NCBI GenBank assembly: GCA_017744795.1
Contig: JAGIAQ010000040.1
Coordinates: 17,226-51,576, forward strand
Source of the DNA: Niabella sp.
GTDB taxonomy: Bacteria; Bacteroidota; Bacteroidia; Chitinophagales; Chitinophagaceae
DNA length: 34,351 nt
Reading direction: 5' to 3'
In this document: positions 1 through 6,671 of the stretch, piece by piece
How positions within the stretch are numbered: position 1 is the first letter of the stretch
Layout of the letters: every line of letters starts with the position of its first letter
Made by a program: the position numbers and the translations under genes
Notes under the pieces: generated by a model
What the model was told of the DNA's origin: nothing
The model's input: only the letters and a program-made list of their open reading frames with translations
The model's database searches: none

Positions 1-209
1 GCGGTTAAGAATAAAAACTTTCTTTGTGGCCCGCAGAATACGCAGATCATCGCCATGGCGAGGCGCAGACGAACTCAGTCCTTCTGCGGCAGTCTGCGAG
101 ATCAGCGGGAGGACTACGCCGAATCGACGTAAAATCAAAAAAAAATCTTTGCCGGATACCTGGACTAGTCATCAGGGGGCGGCATTTTGGTATGCCCTTC
201 TATAGTTTT
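1..209. repeat. Intergenic repeat-word region, no gene seen
   Basis: I see no convincing gene here. The stretch 31-110 carries loosely inverted words, cccgcagaatacgcagat on the left and tctgcgagatcagcggg on the right, which could fold. A 64-codon open frame at 24-218 has a composition unlike a protein and runs through these words, so I do not call it. Similar degenerate words fill most other gaps in this window. Confidence 0.4.
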
Positions 210-241
210 TTTGGATAATAAGTGTACTCTGTCTATTTTTG
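210..241 (+). promoter_or_regulatory. Bacteroidota-type promoter of the asd leader transcript
   Basis: TTTG at 210-213, a 20-nt spacer, then TATTTTTG at 234-241 match the Bacteroidota consensus TTTG-N19-21-TAnnTTTG exactly. The predicted start of transcription is about 246-249, just ahead of a short leader ORF at 259. Confidence 0.7.
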
Positions 242-258
242 CCACAATGACAATTAAG

Positions 259-294
259 ATGAAACATACAAAAACTACCAAAAAGTGTCCTTAA
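259..294 (+). CDS. Thr/Lys-rich leader peptide of asd (attenuator)
   Basis: This small ORF encodes MKHTKTTKKCP and stops at TAA 292-294. Four codons are Lys (262-264, 271-273, 280-282, 283-285) and three are Thr (268-270, 274-276, 277-279), so 7 of 11 residues are end products of the aspartate pathway to which the next gene, asd, belongs. It sits about 12 nt after the predicted transcription start and is followed by mutually exclusive hairpins ending in an intrinsic terminator. This is the layout of a ribosome-mediated attenuator such as the enteric thr leader. The ORF and codons are read directly; translation and regulation are inferred. Confidence 0.65.
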   Translation: MKHTKTTKKCP

Positions 295-345
295 CGGAGG
301 GTCGTGGTGTTTGTGTGGTCAACATAAATTTTAACAGGCCTTCCG
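287..345 (+). promoter_or_regulatory. Predicted antiterminator and protector pairings of the asd leader
   Basis: Bases 295-303 (cggagggtc) begin right after the leader stop codon and can pair over 9 bp, including two G-U pairs, with 337-345, which is the 5' arm of the terminator. Bases 287-292 can instead pair with 297-302 around a 4-nt loop, giving a weak protector hairpin that would leave the terminator free. A ribosome at the stop codon would cover 295-303 and favour termination; one stalled at the Thr/Lys codons would leave it free and favour read-through. Confidence 0.55.
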
Positions 346-367
346 GATTTTCGGAAGGCTTTTTTTT
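338..367 (+). terminator. Intrinsic terminator upstream of asd (attenuator)
   Basis: gccttccg at 338-345 pairs perfectly with cggaaggc at 352-359, leaving a loop of about 6 nt, and is followed directly by eight T at 360-367. It lies only 22 nt before the asd start codon and after the promoter, so it would act on the asd transcript itself rather than end an upstream gene. Confidence 0.8.
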
Positions 368-389
368 AACATAAAAGGCGTAAAAAATA

Positions 390-1397
390 ATGAAAGTAGC
401 CGTTGTGGGTGCCACTGGTTTAGTAGGTACCAAAATGTTGCAGGTTTTGGCGGAAAGAAATTTCCCTGTATCCGAATTGATCCCCGTTGCATCAGCAAAA
501 AGTGTTGGTAAAGAAGTTGCTTTTAAAGGCAAACAATATAAAGTGGTAGGCATGGAAGATGCCATTGCTGCAAAACCGGATGTAGCATTGTTTTCAGCAG
601 GTGGCGGCACTTCTACTGAATGGGCTCCCAAATTTGCAGCGGCAGGCATAACGGTTATTGATAACTCCTCCGCATGGCGCATGGACCCTAAAGTGCCCCT
701 GGTGGTTCCTGAGATAAATGCCGATATACTGACCAGTAATGATAAAATCATTGCCAACCCCAATTGCTCTACCATTCAAATGGTAGTGGCGCTGGCGCCG
801 CTGCACAAAGCCTACAATGCAAAACGCATCGTGGTTTCTACCTACCAGAGTGTTACCGGCACGGGCGTAAAAGCAGTGAGCCAGCTGAAAGGCGAACGCC
901 AGCAGGAGGTAGCGGGTGGCGCAGCCGATTATGAAATGGCTTATAAATACCCCATCGATCTGAATGTGATCCCGCAGATAGACGTGTTCGTGGATAACGG
1001 CTATACCAAGGAAGAGATGAAGATGGTGAACGAAACCAAAAAGATCATGCGCGATGATTCCATCCGGGTAACGGCAACCACCGTTCGCATTCCCGTAATG
1101 GGCGGCCACAGCGAAGCAGTGAATATTGAATTTGAAAATGAATTTGACCTTGCCGACGTGCGCAACTTGCTGGAAACGGCACCGGGGGTAGTGGTGGTAG
1201 ACGACCTGGCCAGCCAGCAATACCCGATGCCAAAGGATGCGCACGAAAAGGATGAAGTATTTGTTGGCCGTATCCGCAGAGATGAATCGCAGCCCAAAAC
1301 CCTTAATCTGTGGGTAGTGAGCGATAATTTACGCAAAGGCGCCGCTACCAACGCCGTACAGGTGGCAGAGTACCTGGCAGCGAGCAATCTGATTTAG
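390..1397 (+). CDS. asd: Aspartate-semialdehyde dehydrogenase
   Basis: Reduces aspartyl phosphate to aspartate semialdehyde with NADPH, the branch step to Lys, Thr, Met and diaminopimelate. The 335-residue protein opens with the nucleotide-binding GATGLVG (residues 7-13). It carries the NPNCST motif with the catalytic Cys126, and the acid/base His in GGHSEA at His240 with Arg233 nearby. Length is normal for the family. The ATG at 390 begins directly on the Rossmann strand, as expected, so the start is secure. It follows a predicted Thr/Lys attenuator that fits its pathway role. Downstream genes are on the same strand, but a 128-nt repeat-filled gap separates uppS. Confidence 0.96.
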   Translation: MKVAVVGATGLVGTKMLQVLAERNFPVSELIPVASAKSVGKEVAFKGKQYKVVGMEDAIAAKPDVALFSAGGGTSTEWAPKFAAAGITVIDNSSAWRMDPKVPLVVPEINADILTSNDKIIANPNCSTIQMVVALAPLHKAYNAKRIVVSTYQSVTGTGVKAVSQLKGERQQEVAGGAADYEMAYKYPIDLNVIPQIDVFVDNGYTKEEMKMVNETKKIMRDDSIRVTATTVRIPVMGGHSEAVNIEFENEFDLADVRNLLETAPGVVVVDDLASQQYPMPKDAHEKDEVFVGRIRRDESQPKTLNLWVVSDNLRKGAATNAVQVAEYLAASNLI

Positions 1398-1500
1398 TTC
1401 ATAGTCTATAGTTCATGGTTCATAGTTCGTCAACGCTAACAGACTATGAACTATGGACTATTGACTATTCACCATTGACTATTGACTGTAAATTGTCGCC
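1398..1500. repeat. Degenerate inverted repeat words between asd and uppS
   Basis: The gap is made of variants of gttcatagtctatag and actattgactattg. catggttcatagt and the later actatgaactatg are reverse complements apart from one position (a G-U pair in RNA), so a 13-bp hairpin with a loop of about 16 nt is possible. It may weaken read-through from asd into uppS. No T-tract follows it, so I do not call a terminator. Confidence 0.5.
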
Positions 1501-1525
1501 CGATCTTCGTTACTTTGTAACTGCT

Positions 1526-2272
1526 ATGTCAGACTTATTGGAGAAAATAGATAAAAATCATTTACCCCGTCATATTGCCATTATCATGGATGGTAACGGG
1601 CGGTGGGCACAGGAGCAGGGGCAGGATCGCCTGTTTGGGCATTACCACGGGGTTGAAAGTGTGCGGGATATTGTGGAGGGCTGCGCCGAACTGGGCATCG
1701 GCTACCTTACTCTTTATGCTTTCAGCACGGAAAACTGGGACCGCCCGCAATACGAGGTAACAGGATTGATGGAATTACTGGTGTCTACCATCCGGAAAGA
1801 AGCGGAAGTGCTCCATAAAAACAATATTCGCCTGCATGTGATCGGGGATATGGGCATGTTGCCGGATTACGCCCGTCAGGAGCTGAATGAGGCATTAGAA
1901 ATGACGGCGGGGAACAAAGGACTCAATCTGGTAATGGCCTTAAGCTACAGCGGTCGCTGGGAACTCCTCAACGCAGTAAAGGAAATAGCGGGAGAAGTGC
2001 GCAACGGGCACCTGAGCCTGGAAAACATTACCCAAAACACCCTGCAGCACCATCTTTGCACCAGCGCCTTCCCGGACCCGGAACTGATGATCCGGACCGG
2101 CGGTGAATACCGGATCAGCAATTTCTTATTATACCAGCTGGCTTATGCCGAACTCCACTTTACCGAGGTGCGCTGGCCCGATTTCAGGAAGGCAAACCTT
2201 TATGAGGCGATCGTTGATTATCAAAACCGCGAGCGCAGATTTGGCAAAACATCGGCTCAGGTAACAGAATAG
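1526..2272 (+). CDS. uppS: Isoprenyl (undecaprenyl) diphosphate synthase
   Basis: cis-Prenyltransferase that condenses isopentenyl diphosphate onto farnesyl diphosphate to make the lipid carrier for peptidoglycan and other glycans. Visible motifs are MDGNGRWA with the catalytic Asp22, HYHGVESV, STENWDRP, and the C-terminal RTGGEYRISNFLLYQ. From ATG 1526 the protein is 248 residues, the usual family length. The frame is open back to 1415, but those 37 extra codons are translated intergenic repeat words, so I reject the longer start. No Shine-Dalgarno is visible, as usual in Bacteroidota. It precedes bamA and two ompH genes, a common envelope-biogenesis order in this phylum. Confidence 0.95.
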   Translation: MSDLLEKIDKNHLPRHIAIIMDGNGRWAQEQGQDRLFGHYHGVESVRDIVEGCAELGIGYLTLYAFSTENWDRPQYEVTGLMELLVSTIRKEAEVLHKNNIRLHVIGDMGMLPDYARQELNEALEMTAGNKGLNLVMALSYSGRWELLNAVKEIAGEVRNGHLSLENITQNTLQHHLCTSAFPDPELMIRTGGEYRISNFLLYQLAYAELHFTEVRWPDFRKANLYEAIVDYQNRERRFGKTSAQVTE

Positions 2273-2448
2273 GACCCAATTTGTTTACTAAAAGCTATCA
2301 TTACCACAAATACAGGTTCTTTTTAACATACAGTTTCCAAATTTTACCGTTAATTTGCCGCCGCAATGGGGTGGAAGGGTTGAATGAGAAATTGGTAGAC
2401 TCCTGCTTTGCACAACAAAATTGATTACCGTAATACTTTAACCTTTAT

Positions 2449-5181
2449 ATGCGCTTTTTTATTTACAGAATTTGCATTTTATCTATATCTATTTTTGCGG
2501 CTAATCATGCTTTTTCACAGGTTGATTCCACTCCGGTAACCTCAGTTGACCCCAGAATTGACGAGTTTCTCCGAAATTCACAGCAAAAGGAATATACTTT
2601 ATCGGATGTAAAGATCACCGGTGTAACCTACCTGGACTCCACTATTGTTCAATCAGTTGCGGGCATCCAGAAAGGACAAAAATTTGTGTACCCGGGGTCC
2701 GACATCTTTGCCCGGGCCATTAATAACCTCTGGAAACAAAAGCTTTTTGCTAACGTGGAGGTGTATATTACCAGTGTCAATAATGATAAAGTAGGGGTGG
2801 AAATAGCCATTACCGAACGTCCGCGCCTGGGCAGCTTTAAATTTGAAGGCGTTAAAAAGACGGAAATAGAAGAGCTTACTAAAAAAATAGGACTGGTAAA
2901 ACAATCGATCCTTTCTGAAAATACCCGGCAGAACATTAAACAGGTGGTAAAAACGTATTTTAGTGAAAAAGGTTTTTACGATATCAATACCACACTGGTG
3001 GAAACGCCTGACCCTGTCTATAAAAATTCCAGCTCGCTCACTATTAAAATAGATAAGGGCACCAAAGTAAAAATTGATGAGATCAACTTTTTTGGCAATG
3101 AAAATGTAGAGTCAGCGAAGCTGAAAAAGCAAATGAAAGGTACCAAGGAAATGACGCGAATGTCGCTTTATCCTTCCACGTATGTAAGTCCCTATGGCGC
3201 CAAACAAATTTATTCTTTCAACCAGTACATGCAGGATTGGGGTTTTTTAACCGGTACCAAAACCCTGAAGGTGCTGGATCCTTATTTCCGGTTTAAATTT
3301 TTCAGCTCTTCTAAATTCAACCCCAAGAAATATGATGAGGACAAGGATAAGGTGCTGAAGTACTTTAATTCCAAGGGCTATCGCGATGCCCAGATCCTTG
3401 CAGATACCCAGGTGATCCAGAACAATAAAATGTATGTGGATCTGAAAGTAACCGAAGGGCATAAATACTATTTTGGGGACATTACCTGGAAAGGAAATAA
3501 AGAGTATAGTGATACCGTGCTGAACGCGATCCTTAAGATCAACAAAGGCGATATTTACGACGCTACCATTTTGAACAAGCGCCTGGGTATTGAGGCCAGT
3601 CAGGATCAATATGATATTACCACGGCGTATAACGATAAAGGATATCTTTTCTTTAACGTAACGCCGGTGGAAACAAAGATCTATAATGATACGATCGACT
3701 ATGAGATCCGCATTGTGGAAGGACCCATTGCCCGGATCAAGAACGTAAATATCATGGGAAATGAGCGCACCAAGGATCATGTGATCCGCAGGGAACTACG
3801 GACGATCCCGGGTGAATTGTTCAGCCGTACGGACCTGATGCGTTCTATCCGTGAGCTGAATACCCTGAACTTCTTCGAACAGGAATCGATCAACCCGCAG
3901 CCGGTACCGAACCAGGCAGACGGAACGGTTGACATCAACTGGAAGCTGAAAGAAAAATCATCTGACCAGCTGGAGCTTTCTGCCGGATGGGGCGGCGGTA
4001 TTGGTTTGACGGGTACTCTGGGGGTAACCTTCAATAACTTTTCCATCCGTAATATCTGGAAAAAAGAAGCCTGGGATCCGTTGCCGGTGGGGGATGGACA
4101 AAAACTGAGCCTGCGCGTTCAGTCGAACGGTAAAATTTACCGCTCCTACAACGCTTCGTTTACCGAACCCTGGCTGGGCGGAAAGAAAAGAAACTCGCTG
4201 ACGATATCTTATAATAACAGTAAGTACCACATGGGTGGGTATGATTACAGTACCAACCGCTATATCTTTTCCGATACTTCTTCTTTAACCGTGAACGGGA
4301 TCAGCGTAGGCCTGGGTAAACAATTAAAATGGCCCGATGACTTTTTCACGATCAACTACATCGCCTCTTTTACACGATATGATGTGAAGAATATGGGCTT
4401 ACAGTATGGATTACCCTTTCAAACGGGTAAATCCAACAACCTGAGCTTTAAAATTATGCTGACCCGTAATTCCGTATCGGATCCCATCTTCCCCAGGAGT
4501 GGTAGTGAGCTGACGGCAAGCGTGCAGGCAACGCCTCCGTACTCTTTGTGGGGCGGCTCCTATAAAGCAGGGCGCGAATACGAAAATGTAGAATACCACA
4601 AATGGCGTTTCGGTGCCACCTGGTACGTTCCGCTGGGACGGCCTAAAGGCGATGATAAAAACCGGCAGTTTGTATTGAAACTGGCCGCCAAGTATGGTTT
4701 TATGGGCCGGTATAACAAAAACCTGGATTACTCGCCGTTTGAGCGCTTCCAGTTGGGAGATGCGGGTATGAATACCACGTATTCTTTAACAGGGTTCGAT
4801 ATCATTGCCCTGCGCGGTTACCCGATCTTTACCAACTCGGATCCCCGTGTAAATCCGGATAACGGAAGCTCCAGCATCTATAATAACCTGTTTACCATCT
4901 TTAATAAATACCAGGCAGAGTTGCGGTACCCGCTGGTTACAAACCCCAGCAGTACCATTTACGGACTGGCATTTTTTGAAGCGGCAAATGGCTGGCGCGA
5001 TTATAAGGATTATAACCCCTTCCGTCTGCGTCGTGCCGCCGGTTTGGGTATGCGTTTTTACCTGCCGATGTTTGGCTTGTTAGGGTTTGATTATGGTATC
5101 GGGCTGGATCGTTTAACACCGGGCCAGGGACTTAAAAACGCCGGTAAGTTTACCTTTATGCTTGGATTTGAGCCGGAATAA
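2449..5181 (+). CDS. bamA: Outer-membrane protein assembly factor BamA
   Basis: Omp85-family insertase that folds beta-barrel proteins into the outer membrane. The protein has 910 residues: a signal peptide to about residue 23 (ending AFSQ), a periplasmic POTRA region to about residue 500, and a 16-strand-type barrel from about residue 506 (DQLELSAGWGGG) to the end. The conserved L6-loop motif appears as LRGYP, with R789, G790 and Y791. It is about 100 residues longer than the E. coli protein, mainly in the POTRA part. Chaperone-like ompH genes follow directly, consistent with a barrel-assembly operon. A one-mismatch -7 box (TTAATTTG, 2350-2357) may give it its own promoter. Confidence 0.95.
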   Translation: MRFFIYRICILSISIFAANHAFSQVDSTPVTSVDPRIDEFLRNSQQKEYTLSDVKITGVTYLDSTIVQSVAGIQKGQKFVYPGSDIFARAINNLWKQKLFANVEVYITSVNNDKVGVEIAITERPRLGSFKFEGVKKTEIEELTKKIGLVKQSILSENTRQNIKQVVKTYFSEKGFYDINTTLVETPDPVYKNSSSLTIKIDKGTKVKIDEINFFGNENVESAKLKKQMKGTKEMTRMSLYPSTYVSPYGAKQIYSFNQYMQDWGFLTGTKTLKVLDPYFRFKFFSSSKFNPKKYDEDKDKVLKYFNSKGYRDAQILADTQVIQNNKMYVDLKVTEGHKYYFGDITWKGNKEYSDTVLNAILKINKGDIYDATILNKRLGIEASQDQYDITTAYNDKGYLFFNVTPVETKIYNDTIDYEIRIVEGPIARIKNVNIMGNERTKDHVIRRELRTIPGELFSRTDLMRSIRELNTLNFFEQESINPQPVPNQADGTVDINWKLKEKSSDQLELSAGWGGGIGLTGTLGVTFNNFSIRNIWKKEAWDPLPVGDGQKLSLRVQSNGKIYRSYNASFTEPWLGGKKRNSLTISYNNSKYHMGGYDYSTNRYIFSDTSSLTVNGISVGLGKQLKWPDDFFTINYIASFTRYDVKNMGLQYGLPFQTGKSNNLSFKIMLTRNSVSDPIFPRSGSELTASVQATPPYSLWGGSYKAGREYENVEYHKWRFGATWYVPLGRPKGDDKNRQFVLKLAAKYGFMGRYNKNLDYSPFERFQLGDAGMNTTYSLTGFDIIALRGYPIFTNSDPRVNPDNGSSSIYNNLFTIFNKYQAELRYPLVTNPSSTIYGLAFFEAANGWRDYKDYNPFRLRRAAGLGMRFYLPMFGLLGFDYGIGLDRLTPGQGLKNAGKFTFMLGFEPE

Positions 5182-5221
5182 TTTCCTTTTAACGATTTTT
5201 TATCGAAAATTGTATTTGTAT

Positions 5222-5734
5222 ATGAAACAACTGTTTACGCTGCTTATTGGATTGGCTGCATTTGCGACATCAGCCACCGCGCAAAAATATTTTATCATCG
5301 ATACCCGTTATATTTTTGATAAAATGCCCGAATATAAACCGGTACAGGACGCTGTGAACACCGCTGCAGCGGGCTGGCAAAAAGAGATTGACGCCAAACA
5401 AGCCATCCTGGATAAAGCTTACGATGAATATGATTCCCAACAAAGTATGCTAAGCGCTGATGCCAGAAGAAAAAAGGAATTAGACCTGCTGAATAAGGAA
5501 AAGGAGTTGCGTGGGCTGCACCAAAAATATTTTGGTTTTGAAGGAGAGCTGTTTAAGAAACGTCAGGAGCTGATGCAGCCGTTACAGGAGAAGGTAAACA
5601 GGGCGGTACAAAAATTGGTTATGGATAATGGCTATGATCTTGTTTTGGATAAAAGTGAGGGAAAATCTATTATATTTGCCGACCCAAAATTGGATAAAAG
5701 TGACGCTGTGCTGAAATTATTGACAGGAAAATAG
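5222..5734 (+). CDS. OmpH/Skp-family periplasmic chaperone, first copy
   Basis: Skp-like chaperones hold unfolded outer-membrane proteins in the periplasm and hand them to BamA. The 170-residue protein starts with a signal peptide ending ATAQ at about residue 20. It continues with a short beta stretch (KYFIIDTRYIF) and a long charged coiled-coil of Lys, Glu, Gln and Ala from about 50 to 130, and closes with a strand region (YDLVLDKSEGKSIIF). I chose ATG 5222 because the frame's earlier codons overlap bamA and are not hydrophobic signal sequence. It starts 40 nt after bamA ends, so the two are probably co-transcribed. Confidence 0.9.
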   Translation: MKQLFTLLIGLAAFATSATAQKYFIIDTRYIFDKMPEYKPVQDAVNTAAAGWQKEIDAKQAILDKAYDEYDSQQSMLSADARRKKELDLLNKEKELRGLHQKYFGFEGELFKKRQELMQPLQEKVNRAVQKLVMDNGYDLVLDKSEGKSIIFADPKLDKSDAVLKLLTGK

Positions 5735-5784
5735 GCAACGCTTCCTTTGGTTCGATCATCATTAAAAACAACAAAAATTATAAA

Positions 5785-5812
5785 CCCGTCCGCTCTGCAA
5801 TAACGGGGCGGG
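5785..5812 (+). other. Hairpin between the two ompH genes
   Basis: cccgtcc at 5785-5791 can pair with ggggcgg-type bases at 5806-5812 over 7 bp with one G-U. An A-rich stretch, not T, follows on the + strand. It is therefore not a terminator for these genes but may shape mRNA stability ahead of the second ompH gene. Confidence 0.35.
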
Positions 5813-5829
5813 CAAACAAAAAAAAGTAA

Positions 5830-6414
5830 ATGAAAAGAATTAAAGTTCTTGCTTTAGCAGCAGGGTTGGTTATCACAGGCTTATCAGCTTCAGCACAAAA
5901 GATCGGCGCCGTGGATATAGATGGTTTGGTGTACAGCCTGCCTGAAATTCAGGATATACAAAAGCAAATGCAGACCTTTTCCCAGGATTCAATCGGCGGC
6001 GAATATACCCGTTTGTCCAAGGAATTTCATGATAAAGACAGCATAGCCAAAGATCCAAAAACATCAGCATCTGTTAAAGCTACCTTGCAAAATGAGCTGC
6101 AGCAGTTACAGAGCACTTTAATGGGCTGGGAGCAGATCGCAACTAACGCAGGTCAGCAGAAACAGCAACAATTATTAGCGCCTTTATATCAAAAAGTGCA
6201 TCAGGCTATTACAACTGTGGCAAAAGAAAAAGGGTATACCTATGTTTTGCAGGCAGGTGCTTTTATTATTGCCCCTCAGGCAGATAATATTTCCGTTGAC
6301 GTAGCAAAGAAACTGGGCATTAAGGTTGACCAGGGCGGTGCTGGCGCTCCTGCTGGTGGTGCAGCCCCTGCAGGTGGTACCAAAGCTCCGGCGAAAGCCC
6401 CGGCAAAAAAATAA
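5830..6414 (+). CDS. OmpH/Skp-family periplasmic chaperone, second copy
   Basis: This second Skp-like protein has 194 residues with a signal peptide ending SASAQ at about 22. Its start (KIGAVDIDGLVYSLPEI) resembles the typical OmpH N-terminus, and a Gln-rich coiled-coil runs from about 40 to 120. It differs from the first copy in a C-terminal tail of about 25 residues rich in Gly, Ala, Pro and Lys (PAGGAAPAGG, then KAPAKAPAKK). That tail is probably disordered and positively charged, possibly binding peptidoglycan or lipopolysaccharide; this is a guess. A strong terminator follows, so it is the last gene of the uppS-bamA group. Confidence 0.9.
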   Translation: MKRIKVLALAAGLVITGLSASAQKIGAVDIDGLVYSLPEIQDIQKQMQTFSQDSIGGEYTRLSKEFHDKDSIAKDPKTSASVKATLQNELQQLQSTLMGWEQIATNAGQQKQQQLLAPLYQKVHQAITTVAKEKGYTYVLQAGAFIIAPQADNISVDVAKKLGIKVDQGGAGAPAGGAAPAGGTKAPAKAPAKK

Positions 6415-6443
6415 CCGGTTAAAATAGTATTTTAAATATAGCG

Positions 6444-6479
6444 ACCCCGCACTGGTTTCAGGTGCGGGGTTGTTTTTTT
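6444..6479 (+). terminator. Intrinsic terminator after the bamA-ompH operon
   Basis: accccgcac at 6444-6452 and gtgcggggt at 6462-6470 form a perfect 9-bp stem with a 9-nt loop, followed by tgttttttt at 6471-6479. It ends the rightward transcript. Confidence 0.9.
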
Positions 6480-6509
6480 AAAATGTAGAATAAAAAATAC
6501 TGAATAAGG

Positions 6510-6671
6510 AATGTAAAAGTAGCAGTAGTCAGTGGTCAACGGTCAATAGTCAATCAGAGATCCGTTATGCGTTGCGCATTACGCGTTCAGCACAGAATAA
6601 TCAATGTAAAAGTAGACGGGGTCTTAAGAATGAGAAATTCTAATCTATCGTAATGTCCTTTCTCATTTCTT
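6510..6671. repeat. Intergenic repeat words and inverted repeat at the RND gene stop
   Basis: The gap holds aatgtaaaagtag twice (6510-6522 and 6603-6615), gtcaacggtcaatagtcaat, and ttatgcgttgcgcattacgc. Separately, aagaatgagaaa at 6626-6637 is the reverse complement of tttctcatttctt at 6659-6671 apart from one extra T. The right arm of that inverted repeat reaches into the RND gene's stop codon (6670-6672), so it may protect or end the leftward transcript. Confidence 0.5.

Noticed and set aside
24-218. 64-codon open frame at the left edge
   Set aside because: It runs through degenerate inverted repeat words and into the asd promoter, and has no recognisable protein features.
594-1244. 216-codon antisense frame in asd
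   Set aside because: Shadow of the strong asd coding frame, with His/Phe-rich composition typical of antisense translation.
1415-1525. N-terminal extension of uppS
   Set aside because: The extra 37 codons are translated repeat words; ATG 1526 gives the standard UppS length and N-terminus.
5162-5221. N-terminal extension of the first ompH gene into bamA
   Set aside because: ATG 5222 opens a proper signal peptide; the upstream codons overlap bamA.
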